Source of the DNA: Stropharia rugosoannulata | Lineage: Eukaryota; Basidiomycota; Agaricomycetes; Agaricales; Strophariaceae | Length of the DNA: 64,000 nt | Reading direction: 5' to 3' | Assembly: GCA_028532985.1 (NCBI GenBank) | Contig: JANCIK010000005.1 | Location: 750,501-814,500 of the forward strand | Shown here: one piece after another, positions 41,593 to 53,566 of the stretch | How positions within the stretch are numbered: the stretch's first letter is position 1 | Layout of the letters: every line of letters begins with the position of its first letter | Translations under genes and position numbers: made by a program | The notes under the pieces: model-generated | Seen by the model: the letters and a program-made list of their open reading frames with translations, nothing else | What the model was told of the DNA's origin: nothing | Database searches by the model: none

Positions 41593-43062
41593 TCAAGCGC
41601 AGGTCCATCCATTTTCTTCGTCTTCTTCGTCATCCCATAGTATCTCCTCCTGAGAGTCCTGCATGGTGTCTTTTCTATGACTCTGCAACATACTGACGGA
41701 CAACACCCCCCTTTCTGTGAGCTCGGGCAACCACGCATGCACCATTGTCTCCACCTTATCGTTGGCCGGCATACTCTCCCCGCCTACTTCAACTTCCACG
41801 TGCACTCCTTTCACACCAAAGAAGTGCAGGCCCAGTAGCGCGGTTTGAAGAGGCAGCCAGTTAGTGGCACAGCTGCTTGCGCCTGCAGCATCTTCAGCAG
41901 CAGTGAAGTGGTCAAGGTAGAAGTGGAGGTCCACTCGGAGAAGGAACGCTGCGTCAACTCGGGAGAGGATATTTGGTAGGGACGTCGAAATGATTTGGTG
42001 CCCATGAAATGGAAGACCGCCGATTCGCAAAGTGCGGAGGTCAGACATGGATGATAAATCGAGTGTAACAAATGTATCATCTAAAGGTAACAAAATGTGA
42101 TCAGCGTGCGTCAGGGAATGCAGGTAAACACAGGGTCTGTCACCTTCAAAGAGCATAGCCGCCTTGTCTGTGATGTCGAACTGGAGGACCAGATTATGCA
42201 GATGAGCTGCAGTTCTGCTTTGCAGAAATTGCTGGATATGTCGTAAGTGATTTTTGCGGATGTTTTTCAGGTTCGTATGTCTGATGGTTGGTGGTGTGCG
42301 GATAGAGCTTTCAACAACGCTCAGGATGACTGGAACGCAGTCATCTCGTCCGGTCTCCAACGAAACAATATTCGAAATGGGGGACTGGGAAGCTTCAGCG
42401 AGCGTATGCTCAAGATATTTCGAAAAATTGATATCCGCCGTCAGGTGCTGCAGCTTCGGAAACAGTCCAGTAATACGCGCGACCTCCCGTGCATCTTGGA
42501 AGATGACATCACGAAACTCAAGTCGCAAAAGGCGAGAAAACCCGGAAAGGTGTGCACGTAACGACTCCCGCTCCTTGAGCCTCATTTTCGTCCAATCGAC
42601 ATTCCGAATCTCGAGCTCCGCGAGTTGTGAAAAGCAGCGGAGTCCCGCACAGCGAGCCATCGCCTCAGCGAACATCACCGGCGAGTCTTCCTCGCCGTCT
42701 TTTCGCCTTCTCGCCGGACTGAGACTGCGCTCCCGCCCGTTCCGCATAGCCCTTGGCTGCCTCGTCCGCGCGTCGTCCAGCTCAATTCGACTAATGCAAG
42801 TCGTGAATGTACATTCGGTTTGCTGTGCAAGCCGCACGAACGCCCGTACGCGCCATGGCCATAGTTGGACCGTCGAGAAGAGGAGGAAGCGGCTCCGGGC
42901 GAGCCACTCGGTGCACACTGCGCCGCAAGCGCCTAGTGAGGCTACGTCGGTGAAGAGGAAGTCAATGATATGGTCCGTCACCTCCCAAGGCAGTATAGGC
43001 TGTTGTGCTGGTCGCTTGGCTTCAACGTCAGCTCGCAGTATTCGTGCGTCCAGTGAAGCCAT
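41593..43062 (-). CDS. F-box-like protein
   Basis: Single exon, 489 residues, start MASLDARILRADVEAKRPAQ. An F-box-like motif lies at about residues 22-62 (ILPWEVTDHIIDFLFTDVAS, LGACGAVCTEWLARSRFLLF). The remainder has leucine-rich stretches such as RCFSQLAELEIRNVDWTK and HLSGFSRLLRLEFRDVIFQD, followed by FPKLQHLTADINF. It ends in an acidic patch with WDDEEDEENG. It is probably an SCF substrate adaptor. The substrate is unknown. The frame is intact with no introns needed. Confidence 0.85.
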   Translation of the reverse strand: MASLDARILRADVEAKRPAQQPILPWEVTDHIIDFLFTDVASLGACGAVCTEWLARSRFLLFSTVQLWPWRVRAFVRLAQQTECTFTTCISRIELDDARTRQPRAMRNGRERSLSPARRRKDGEEDSPVMFAEAMARCAGLRCFSQLAELEIRNVDWTKMRLKERESLRAHLSGFSRLLRLEFRDVIFQDAREVARITGLFPKLQHLTADINFSKYLEHTLAEASQSPISNIVSLETGRDDCVPVILSVVESSIRTPPTIRHTNLKNIRKNHLRHIQQFLQSRTAAHLHNLVLQFDITDKAAMLFEGDRPCVYLHSLTHADHILLPLDDTFVTLDLSSMSDLRTLRIGGLPFHGHQIISTSLPNILSRVDAAFLLRVDLHFYLDHFTAAEDAAGASSCATNWLPLQTALLGLHFFGVKGVHVEVEVGGESMPANDKVETMVHAWLPELTERGVLSVSMLQSHRKDTMQDSQEEILWDDEEDEENGWTCA

Positions 43063-44436
43063 TTCAAAGACAAAGTATAAGGGTTGTGAAAGTCGTTCAC
43101 CAAGTTATTCGTGCTGAACAAGATGAATGCGAAGATCGACGAGGAGAATAGGTCTGTAGATCGTCGAATAAAGTAAACGTTGGTTGGTCCTCGTGACGAC
43201 ATCGCCAACGTTCGAAGTTTTGTGCTCATGCAATGCGGGGAAGGCGTCAGGGCGAACCTGCAGAAGCTCCTCCCGGCCGCCTCACGGCCGTCGCTCCCGG
43301 ACCATCATTATGAGCTAATTACTGACACATGATCTGCCAATCCACTCAGCACCGGCGCTTATGACTTGCTTACGGCCATCTTGCAATCCACTGGAGCATG
43401 TTGTGGAGCATCGCAAGAATGCCATCCAATTTAGCTCGAACGGGTAAGATATTTTGCGCTAAGGTTGCCTTCACAAATTCTGCACAGACACTTGAATTGC
43501 GGAGGTGTGGGGAATGTATGGTGTTAGATCCGAATAAGTCTGTGTTGGGAACATCATCGAAGCATCTTGACAAGGTCAGAATGGCGGGAATCCCTGAGAA
43601 GTCAGAACCGCCAAGGCGTCATTTCAAGGTCCGATCGCCTGACCACGTAAACATATAAGCTCAACTTCACTTGGTTTGCTTTATTAGCTCATGTAGGTAT
43701 GTAGACGTATTACTCTCAACTTTCAAGCCATAGAGAACCCTGATCATGGCAATACTTAGCAAGATGCTACAAAATAAGCGCCCAGAAATGTTGGATTATC
43801 AATAATACGCATCGCGTACGTAGATGAAATCTGTTTTAGGTTTTGTTTAAATATTGTGGAGCAAGCGAAATAGGTTACAGACCATGATTACATAGAATCT
43901 TAGTGAAAGTGCACATTTGAAGTACGCTGAATATATGCAGTATATTGCCTGCCCTTTATGTCACTTTCTCCGCGAAGAAATTTTGCTTCTGTCCCGTTCA
44001 GTCTATGTCCAGTGAGTGGATTCTCATTCGTACATAGAAAATAGTGTAGCGAGAGAGCTTGAAAAGTTATCCGTTGTGTATCCCGATAAACGGTAATAAT
44101 CGGCGGTATTCTTCGCTCAATGAAAAGTAAAACACCATGGCTATTTACATAATTAAATTCTCTTTCCAGTCAGGTGACTCTCACTACGCCGTACATACTT
44201 TCCCCAATATTAACCCCCATCTTTCTTTTGCTTCCCTTCCCCATCTTCCCCTGAGTCGGTCTTCCTGAATACACTCTCGTTCAGTGTATTTCCTCGGTAT
44301 TTTATCCAAATTTTATCCTTTGAATCCTTCCAATGTCCTTCGTGAGCTTTCGATCTCCTTTTCCCCACATTTAAAGCGATATGGCCACAGTAGGGGCCAA
44401 TTTGGGGCCAATAGAGACGCTCGAGGGACGCGCTTT
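43063..44436. other. Intergenic, no gene seen
   Basis: Spacer between the divergent F-box and ORC1 genes. No convincing coding sequence. The last 200 bp before ORC1 hold cell-cycle and E-box-type sites, listed separately. Confidence 0.55.
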
Positions 44437-44479
44437 AAACGCGTTTCTGTTAATTGATGCGCTTGTCACGTCACGTGAC
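44437..44479. promoter_or_regulatory. MluI cell-cycle box and CACGTG E-box upstream of ORC1
   Basis: AAACGCGTTT (44437-44446) is a perfect palindrome around ACGCGT, the MCB element bound by MBF at G1/S in fungi. GTCACGTGAC (44470-44479) is a palindromic E-box of the Cbf1/bHLH type. Both lie 150-195 bp before the ORC1 start codon. An MCB fits periodic expression of a replication-licensing gene. Confidence 0.5.
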
Positions 44480-44629
44480 TGGTGGTCACACGATTTCAGC
44501 AACGCATTTTCTACAGTAGCATACAACCGACATACAACAGCGAGTCCTTAACATCGTACCCGACGCACAATATCTAAAGTGGTGCCTCCATTTGCATCAC
44601 CGGCACCAATAAATACGATCAATCTGCAA

Positions 44630-47570
44630 ATGACGCGTGCCGCACTACCGCAAACACCACGTCGGTCACAACGGTTCCAACCTGCAGCTACACCGTCGGT
44701 GTCCACAGCATACAGCAGCAACATTCTCGAGTGCGGATGGCTGGGGGAACCAATATACGTACGGAAGGCTATCCAAGAGCTCGACTTTCTTCCCGAAGAA
44801 GTTGAGAAGTCGGAGGAGGATGGCGACGACCTGGGCGATCAAAACCTCGAAGCTGTCTTCTATAACGCGTTCAAGTTGAAGCGGAAAGCGACCAGCTTCC
44901 GTGGGACGCATAGAATGAAAATTGCTCAAGCAGAGCTGCAAAATTATCGCGTCGGCTCAACAGTTATGGTCGAAACCGACGTCATGGACCTCCGTAAACG
45001 ACCACCCAGCATAGGCGTCATAATTGCATTGTGGCAGGTACGAGAAGTGGGCAGAGAGGTTGTACAGGACCCCACGAAGATGCGCATTCGTATACATTGG
45101 TTCCTAAGGCCGACAGAAATGGCGGCTGTACGCGCTACTCGCCAACATGAAGAGGTATCTACTCTATAATTGCATACTTTGAATCTACTAATAAGTGTTT
45201 AGAATGAAATATATTATTGTCTGGATGCCAAAGTCACTGTTACTCCGACGACTATTCTTTCCCGATGCGCAGTCTCTGGCATTAAAGGAAACGTGACGAA
45301 GGAGAAATCAACGCCTAGATACCAATATATACCTATAATCTATGCTCAGCCACCCAAAACTCCATCCAAGTCGAAGACCCGCTCTGGTTCGCCTCTTAAA
45401 CAAAGCACCCGCCCTGGTTCTTCTGAAGGTGAAAATGACAGCGACCACGACGAAAATGGAGAACAAGTACCTGACGAGAGTGCATTCAGCCAGGACCCTG
45501 ACCGCATATTTTACTGCCATCTCGCTGTTGACCCACGCCGCGGACTATTCTTCAATTTCGAATGGGACAGTCATCGCCACAAGTCTATGCAACAAACGGC
45601 ACCTCCCCAGCATGCTAACTTGGCGGATGGTAGTTCCTTGACTTGGGGTGAAGGCCGTGAATGGGACGTTGCTGAGAAGAGTAAGAAAGGGCCAACCAAC
45701 GAAAAGAGAAAGGAAAGGACAAAGCCCCTAACTGAAGCTGACATCTCCGAATCCGATGTGGATGACTCTGACGAGCACGTTCCATCTGAAACCGATTCTG
45801 ACGACGATGAAGAAATGGAAGCTGCCGACAGTGAGGGGGATGAAGACCGCGAGGAAGCAGAACCCGAGGATGATCTCGATGGGGAGCCCAAGACGCCCCG
45901 AAAAAGGCGGGCAGGACAGCCAAAGACTCCGCGGAAACGAATGAAAACCCTCGTTAAGCCTACACCTCATTCGAAGGCGGCTTTACGCAAGAGGAAAAGA
46001 CGCCAGACCGATCCAGAGACGGCGTCCCCGCGAAAACGGAAGGCTACGTTTGCGATCCGGTATCCCGAACAATCATTAACATTCCAGGCGAGCATGTCCC
46101 ACCTACCACCAGATCCCTGGCTACGTGCCATGCACGCTTTGCATGTCGGGAGTAGGCCCGATGTGCTCCCCTGTCGCGAGGATGAGTATGCACGCGTTCT
46201 CCGTTGCGTTGGTGAATTGCTAGAGGAAGGGAGCGGTGGCTGCGTCTGTAAGTACCGTCTTTGTCACCCATAAAGATCATCCGTCTCACCCCTTTTCCGC
46301 TTCAGATATTTCCGGGGTCCCAGGAACGGGGAAAACGGCCACTGTGCACACCGTTGTTAAAGAATTAAAGCGAATGGCACAGAATAGTGTTTGTGTCATT
46401 CTTAAAATAAATTCATTATGCTTACCTTCTAACTGTAATAGGAAACCAATCCGTTCACCTATGTCGAGATCAATGGTCTGAAGATCCCCGAACCAACAGC
46501 AGCTTACAGCCTACTCTGGGAGGGCATCTCTGGGCACAACGTCGCCGAAGACGGCCACCTCCGCATGAGTGCAAAGGAAAGCTTGAAGGCGCTCACGCGG
46601 TACTTCACTACCGGCAATCGCGGGCCAGGAGGACATGCATGGTTTGTACGCAGTTCATCTCTGCATATATGCTTTATAACACGTAACACCTCAGCGTGGT
46701 GCTCATGGACGAGCTCGATCAGCTGGTGACATCGAAGCAAGATGTCGTGTACAACTTCTTCAACTGGCCGACGCTCGTGGGGAGCAAGCTCGTTGTCATT
46801 GCTGTCGCGAATACGATGGACCTCCCTGAGCGTGTTATGACTGGCCGCGTGCGTAGTCGCCTGGGGATGATCCGTATCAATTTCCAGCCGTATACTCGTG
46901 AGCAGCTGGTGCAGATTATCCAGGCTCGGTTGAAGAGCGCCCACGATAGTCTAAAGGAGGATGAGCGGGCGGGGGTTGATATCATCCATGCGGACGCGAT
47001 CAAGATGGCAGCTATGTCGGTGAGCAGAATCACCGGAGATGCACGCCGGGTTTTGGATCTGTGCAGACGTGCAGTCGAGCTGGTGAAAGACAAGAAAGGC
47101 ACTGTTAAGGCGCCCCATATCCAGCAGGTGAACCAAGTGATGCAGAATACGCCGACAGCAGCGTACCTTCGCGGGTTGAGCTTTCACGAACGGCTTATGC
47201 TCACGTCGCTGATCAAGTGTATAAAACGGGAAGGCGTCGAACAGATTAAATGGGGAGATGTAAGACGTTTCTCATTCGAGTTGTGGCATTATACTCATAA
47301 TTTCTACTCTAGCTGGAATACCAGCACAGCATGTATCAAGACGCTTTGGCGCCGGATACCGAATCAAGACGAAAATTAACGTCTGGTGAATTGGCAATGG
47401 TATTGGAGTCGCTCGAATCATCACGCGCTCTCATTGTTGAGTATGGTGTTGCCGTATCGCGTAAAGATCCTAGCGAAAAGAGAGTACAACTCGAGTTGGA
47501 ACAGGGAGAGGTGGAGAAGGTCCTTGGTGACATTGGTGGTACACCTTGGAAGAATATCTTGGGTAATTGA
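44630..47570 (+). CDS. ORC1: Origin recognition complex subunit 1
   Basis: ORC1 is the AAA+ subunit of the origin recognition complex that binds ATP and origins and loads MCM helicases with Cdc6. Six exons (44630-45154, 45203-46247, 46306-46388, 46442-46641, 46695-47259, 47313-47570) join to exactly 892 codons. A BAH domain comes first (VGSTVMVETDVMDLRKRPPS, IRIHWFLRPTEMA, NEIYYCLDAKVTVTPTTILS). A disordered linker is acidic (ESDVDDSDEHVPSETDSDDD) and then basic (KTPRKRMKTLVKP). The AAA+ core has Walker A GVPGTGKT, Walker B VVLMDELDQL, sensor 1 VIAVANTMDLPE and sensor 2 RITGDARRVLDLC. A winged-helix end follows (KLTSGELAMVLESLESSRAL). Two introns use GTTTGT donors. The first ATG in frame is at 44630. 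Confidence 0.96.
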
Positions 47571-48101
47571 TTAATTTTATTGCTTTCGTTTCAGTGTATT
47601 CATAGTGTAATCATTGCGCCCGTCTGTATTTTGATACCCACTTTAATGTATTTATAGGGTCTTTTCTGTTGTTGTTGAAGTTCTCCTTTTTTCATGTCTT
47701 GATTTGCCTCGTGACCAGACCGCTCAACTTTTAAAAGCAAGTAGCTCAAAGGGCCCTCGTAGTCCTCCGCACGTTGCCTCTTCAAGCAGCCTGTCCACGA
47801 GGCCATTTGACTATGTAGGGGACTTAAATAACTGCCTGAAATGACAGTGTCACATGGAATTGATTAAAACTCTAGTACGGCCAAACGGAGGAAGCGCTCA
47901 GGGCATTGGATATTCGTAATAGTTTACATCTACTGTAGCGTCTAAATGGTGCTGGACGTCGAGAGCCTAGATTTTCAGGAAAAGAAACAAAAAAAGATGG
48001 AGTAAATACATAAGAAAGTGTTGTCGTAACATCTAGCTTACATCGCAGAAGGATTAAATAGATATTTGTCCTGCGGGAAACTGTTGCCGAATGTTACTGA
48101 G
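47571..48101. other. Intergenic between convergent genes
   Basis: The 3' flanks of ORC1 (plus) and the antiporter (minus). A short open frame on the minus strand has no recognisable motif. Confidence 0.55.
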
Positions 48102-50042
48102 CTAAACCTTTCCGACTTCTTTGAGGTCCTTCGGTCTGAAAGTAAAAGTCAGTAACGTAAAAGAGTGTCTCAGTGATTGCCCCACAAGTGTGATATCTGT
48201 GCTGCCCGACACCCTCCTGGTCACAGGCACTGTAGTCTGACACTCGATGTCCCTATTCATGGGGTTATGATAGCTCGTCATCACCCAGCGGGATAACATG
48301 AAGAGCGGGATTGATAGCCCGTCTGACAGACAAGGAAGAGATTATCATAAGTAAATTAATGATCAACCATGAGACGTACGAACGATGATTGAACTCAGGA
48401 TAACAAAGGAGACGATGGGCTGTAGAGAAACAGCTAACAGATCTTCCTGACTAACTGGAGGGTTTTCCGGGATGTTCAACTTGTGTAAGGCTAGGGTGGA
48501 AATAAAAACGGCTCCAACTCCCATTGGACCTGAACAGATTGTCAATTAGTTTTTGACATATGTTAAAACAAACAAGTATCTTACCAAAATGCCCAGAAAA
48601 AAGGGCATGCTTCCAGGTCTCTATCTCTGGAATAAACTTGTAGAGTGCGAGTAAGGCTGGGATCCTTCGCAAAAATATAACGCCAATGCTGAACGCAAAT
48701 AGGTTGACTGGCATTATGCCGACCGCCTTGACGGAGAACATGTCAAAAGGCAGCCACGCTCCAATATATATGAAGCAGGCACAGTTCATTACAAAGTCTA
48801 TAGTAGGAGCGAACAGCTCCCCACTCGTCTTCTTTTTAAATTCGCCGTCCCATGCTATCATGCACCCTGGTTAAATAGAGTCAATACCTGTGTGCCTCCC
48901 AATAGAAATTGGGGCCTACCAGCCGCAAAGGCAGCAAGCAAATCATCACTTCCTATGACGTTGACTATTCCGGTAACTAATAGTGCCGAAGAAAGGTACT
49001 GCACGACGTAGGAGTCGCGATCGAGGTATCCGCATCTCTCAGAGAATTTGAGAACCCGGGAGAAAATGAAACCTGTTGATAATTTATGAGGTTTGTGACG
49101 TTGAAGCGTGAGTATTTGAGTGTCTCATACCGAGGACAGAGCCCAAGAAGATGCCAAAAACAACTTGATCTTTGAGGAGCAACGGCCTGGTCAGATTATG
49201 TTTCGTAGTATGGTAAGCGTACTCACATAAACACCCAATTGTAATCCAATGTGCCATTGCTATATTTTTCGATTTGTCGACGGTCAGATAAATAGCAAAT
49301 GTAAGGAACGGGTATGCCAGTCCATCATTGGCAGCCGATTCGGCCGAAAGTAAATTGCGAAGATCTTCCGGAACATATTTATGAGCGAACTTCCCGTCTT
49401 CCACAAATTGAGTACTGGTAAATCATCCGCCGTGGAAATACCGTCTCACCTAGAATTGCTGCACATATGATAGGGTCTGTTGGTGTCAAACATGCGGCAA
49501 TAACGAGACAAGAAACAAAATCAAGGGCGGGGAAAAGTGCTCGCAAAAGCCCTGTGAAATTATGTCGTCATGTGAATAATATGGAAAGGGCACTAAAGAA
49601 GTACCAGCAACTATTATCCACCCAATCGCCATGGTGGGTACAATCATCTTGAGAAGGCTCTTAAATTGCGTCGCCATGTATCTGCTTGGGAGGTTGGCGC
49701 CGATTGCGAATAGCCCAATTGCCAGGACAATACGTGCAATTTCCAGAGTCACAGCGTTGGAGTCGCTGCTCCATTCTCGCGGATTCAGCACGCCGCTGAC
49801 GGAAGGTCCCAGTAGAACTCCAAATAACGTTCCGAGTATCGTTTCATTGACGTATATCTGTGAGCATGTTTTAGTGTCTCGTCTTTCATAAACATTTAAA
49901 CATCCAACCTTCGCCCTCACCAACCAGGCAAACATAGAGAACTTGATGAATAATTAATTACAGTAATTCTGCCAATAGAACTCGACCTACTAGAACAGAG
50001 AAAGCGCCCAAGCATACATATGCTAGTCCTGGTGAGCTGACC
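48102..50042 (-). CDS. Na+/H+ antiporter, Nha1/Sod2 type
   Basis: A plasma-membrane cation/proton antiporter of the CPA family that exports Na+ or K+ for H+. The gene has about ten short exons, and all joins I tested keep frame. In order: GLAYVCLGAFSVL, FSMFAWLVRAK, IYVNETILGTLFGVLLGPSV, VTLEIARIVLAIGLFAIGAN, the family motif ACLTPTDPIICAAILD, and GKFAHKYVPEDLRNLLSAES followed by AANDGLAYPFL (core Asp). Then come SSALLVTGIVNVIGSDDLLA, MIAWDGEFKKKTSGELFAP, GPMGVGAVFISTLAL, VHGLSIPLFMLSRWVM and a short cytosolic tail ending DLKEVGKV. The C-terminal tail is far shorter than in yeast Nha1. I could not fix the first exon: the frame at 50042 has a stop just upstream, so the start codon lies in another exon to the right. 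Confidence 0.88.
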
Positions 50043-51882
50043 TATTCTCTCATATTATCAACAATTTGAATGGAAAATGAACAAGATAACTGACAGAGGT
50101 TATAGGCATGGATACAACGAGAAATGAAGAAACAAAAGAGGGATCAGATGGAGGAAGTAGGTGACGGTAGCTTTTAATAATTTTAACTTTTCCATATAAC
50201 AGCAATACTCTATAGTAGTAGTAGTCCACCTTGTTGGAGTAGTACACAATCCGCCTGGCAATTTAAGGTTTGATTGAGCACAGTAACTTCTTACTAACTC
50301 CTTGCAGGTTTCATATTGTTCATGAGTTCCTAAGGGCGTAGCTGCCAATTGTGATGAACATGTGCCAACCCAGGGACTAACTCTGCAGACCTTCACGGGA
50401 TTCTATATTATAAGCGCTCAATTAATGTACACAGATAAACCACAGTCACACTAGTAACTAATTATGACAATTACGAGACGGAATTGCGTCGATTGAGTTG
50501 TGTCGTTTCACAAGTAGCGGGTGGCGGTCGAAAGGCACAAGTGGCACAGTGTAAATGAGATGTATCGAATATCATCGTTATCTCTGCCACCTATGTACCG
50601 TAAAGCTTAATTTCAAGGGCTGTTGATAAACCACTGTAGACCACTGGTGTCAGGTGAGTACAAGTCCCGTCCCTCTGTTGAGTCGAACCGGTCAACATGA
50701 GAGTCTCAGAGTAACCATGGCTGGTCTTGTTACTAAGCCATTATTTTATAAAAGCTGTGCAGAAAAACCAAAGAAAAACGAAGAAGTTCTGCACACTGAA
50801 GCTCTGTGTCATGAAACCGTACAACTCCCTTAACCTGAACTGTTCGGTAGTGCCCGAAACGTGTGACGTTGTGATTGATGGAAATTGATCTGGAAGGTTT
50901 AGGTGACGCACTTCCGCCTATCGCATGGAAATGGAAGAAGGCAGCATCGAGGCGAAATAAAGATTTCTTACATTGGAGCCCAAAGTTGGGCTAATCCATA
51001 TGCCTATGAGCCACCACGCGCGCTACGCACTGTATGCGCGGAGCGGAGAGCTAACGGCGCTTTGATGTTGTATTTACAATCACTGTACAACATAAGTTAC
51101 TAGATTGTTACTAACTCAGTGTAACGAGAAGTTCGACTTTGATGTTAACGCCTAAGCCACAGCGTAGCAAGGCATAACTTGTTCTCATTAAAATTTAGCT
51201 CACTCTGTGCATGTATTGGCTGCAGATTTTCATGACTGGTAGACATTTCGGTGAAACGCGATTTATACAGGCGGCGCGAGTTTTCCACGTGTGCGTTGCA
51301 GACCTCAAAACACATAACTTCCGTATACAGTTTAATATATACATTGTAGATTGAGGCACATGGCAATGGCAGCAAGCTGAACAGCGCCGAGGGTAAAAGC
51401 CGGATTGTAGTTGCAGGTCGCAGGTCATGGCTTCAAGAACAACAGCTTTAAAAGTCCAAAGGTTGATAATTGATAATGATATTCAAGGTGTGTTGTAACT
51501 GTTACTTTAGTAGTATTCTTCTATCCTAATCTTTTAGGTCATTCTGATAATTATATTCCAGCAGATCCTATGGTTACTTCTGCTTCACTTGTATCAGAAT
51601 GGTATTTTATTACCTTATTATGCTATTTTAAGATCTATACCTTATAATTATACTGGGGCCCGTCTGCCGCCACTGGGGACTCGGGACTCGGGAGTCGTGA
51701 CCAGTACAGATATATTCCATGGCATTGGCAGGAAACCGTATAAAAAACCGTATAACCGTATAGATACGGTTGGTATATGGTATACAAACCGTATCCGTAT
51801 GTATACGCCCTCAGCCGTATACATATATTGTACGGTTGGAGTCTTAGCACTGACAACCAAAATTAAAAGTTACAAAAAGAAA
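50043..51882. other. Intergenic with CCGTAT-rich block
   Basis: No coding gene recognised. From about 51733 to 51836 the sequence repeats CCGTAT or its complement ATACGG many times. It includes the perfect inverted repeat AACCGTAT-AG-ATACGGTT (51754-51771). The block ends about 45 bp from the 3' end of the tRNA-Met gene. It looks like the tip of a small transposable element. Confidence 0.5.
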
Positions 51883-51986
51883 TGCCCCCTGCAAGGCTCG
51901 AACTTGCGACCTCAGGATAACGTGTTCCAGAGAACACTCATAGGTTACTATGAGACCTGCGCTCTAGCCAACTGAGCCAAGAAGGC
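51883..51986 (-). tRNA. tRNA-Met (CAT), elongator-like, with 30-nt intron
   Basis: The mature length is 74 nt. The acceptor stem pairs GCCTTCT with AGGGGGC (two G-U pairs), with discriminator A. The A box TGGCTCAGTTGG is perfect, the D arm is GCTC/GAGC, the anticodon arm CAGGT-CTCATAA-TCCTG carries CAT, and the T arm is GCAAG-TTCGAGC-CTTGC. A 30-nt intron sits after position 37, the canonical place. A T-run (TTTCTTTTT) follows the 3' end as a pol III terminator. Confidence 0.93.
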
Positions 51987-53566
51987 GTTATATTCAAAAC
52001 AGTACATGACATCTATCACCCGTAATGAAAAATTTTCCACAACCTCCGATGTACCCTATTATGGTCGTGTCGTCCTATGTCGGGTTGTCCTCCAACTCCG
52101 CTTTTGACCTGCCCACTATGTCCCCTACCTATGCACTTGACGAATACGCGCTCTGGGAGTATCAGAGGCATACATTGGCATACACTCGTGGTCTGTCGTC
52201 GGAAGAACTTTAGCTTTAGGGACGTTGCAAGTTTCGAAATCAACTGAACCTGTACCTTAATCGAATCCTTGACGATGGGCATCCAAACAGCCTTTTGGGA
52301 TGCTTCTTCAAATGACTGCTAGTTAATAGGGTACGATCAACACATACGATAGCTGTTTAACTGAAGTTCTTCTCAGCCACGGTTCATTTTTGTCGACTTG
52401 GGATCAAGGCAGTCTTTCAGAATGTCTTCAAACCTTCTTTATTGGATGAACAATGAATGCCTGCAACCCATGATTGTATACGCTTCACTATCCTGTCAAG
52501 GCGCGACAACACTCATAATTCATTTCTGCGGCCTGGACACTTCTAGCTGTTTCATGCAACTATATACATCGGAAATCCCTTCTTAAATGTCTTCAAATAC
52601 AGAAGAGTAGGCCGGACTCTGGAATAGTTCAGACCGTATAGAAGCCACAATTACTAGCCTGCCATCCCTAGTTGGCCATTGCAACGTTCTATTCAGTCTT
52701 CTTGGCATGTCTATGTCTTATCCTAGTCGGGCAGCCGGGCTTGCTTTAATTTCGAGAATCTCGGACCTTCTTCATGCGGCAGTTTCTCGACGGTCGAAGA
52801 CTCGAAGAAACTGGGTCGGGTCGGTGAACTCCCTTGTCTGCTATCCACATAGCATGCTAACTGCCTGGTTGTCACGCTACATAAGGTTTTGGGCGCTCCA
52901 TCACCACCGCCTTCACCTCCTCCTGAACGAAGGACGTCACTTATTACTGTCGCTCCATTCCTTTGCACCAGCGAAGTATGCTTGAACCTTGGGACTCGAG
53001 ACTGCCCTATGCGTGTAACATCGCAAACCCCGGTTCCTAAAATAAGGACGGACGAGAAGAGTTCTGTAATTGCGTGGAACTGCATCATGTCTACAAGAAG
53101 CCTTCAATAGAACCTCTTCTGCCTTCCTTTGACGCATAATCACTATTCCAGAGCTATTGATATCAGCGGATCTTGGCTTGTGCGTAATTCGGACATGTTC
53201 ATGTCTACCAGGCTGGTTTTGAACTCGAACGGAATTCTGTTGGTGGCCAGACCCTACCGGACATCGAAGCATAAATGAGGGTGTCCTAACTGAGTACACT
53301 TGATGCTCGTACTTAGTTAAATAAAGGCGGAGCATCTTCAAGTGTCTCTGACCATTGAGTTCGTCTATTTCTCTCGTCATTGACGCTGACATATCTTCAA
53401 CGGCCAGGACAACATACGCATCACCACAAGTCATTACCTTTCCTGGGCGAAGGCGGGCACCCTAGCGCCGCCGCCACTGCTCCAAACGACTCAATACCAT
53501 CTCTAGCAGGGTCGCGCCCTACATTATATCGTTATTTGCTTTTCCTCTGTCTTATCCATCTCCATC
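51987..53566. other. Intergenic, weak open frames only
   Basis: A minus-strand frame at 53434-52937 (containing EDMSASMTREIDELNGQRHL) is open for 165 codons but shows no domain, odd composition and no supporting splice signals. I see nothing else. Confidence 0.4.

Noticed and set aside
42254..43117. 287-codon plus-strand ORF over the F-box gene
   Set aside because: Antisense to an intact F-box frame; Ser/Arg-rich composition typical of a shadow frame.
45571..45970. Ser-rich minus-strand ORFs over ORC1
   Set aside because: Antisense of the acidic linker of ORC1, which yields Ser runs.
52937..53434. 165-codon minus-strand ORF
   Set aside because: Open by length but with no domain, no splice pattern and no convincing composition; left as unannotated.
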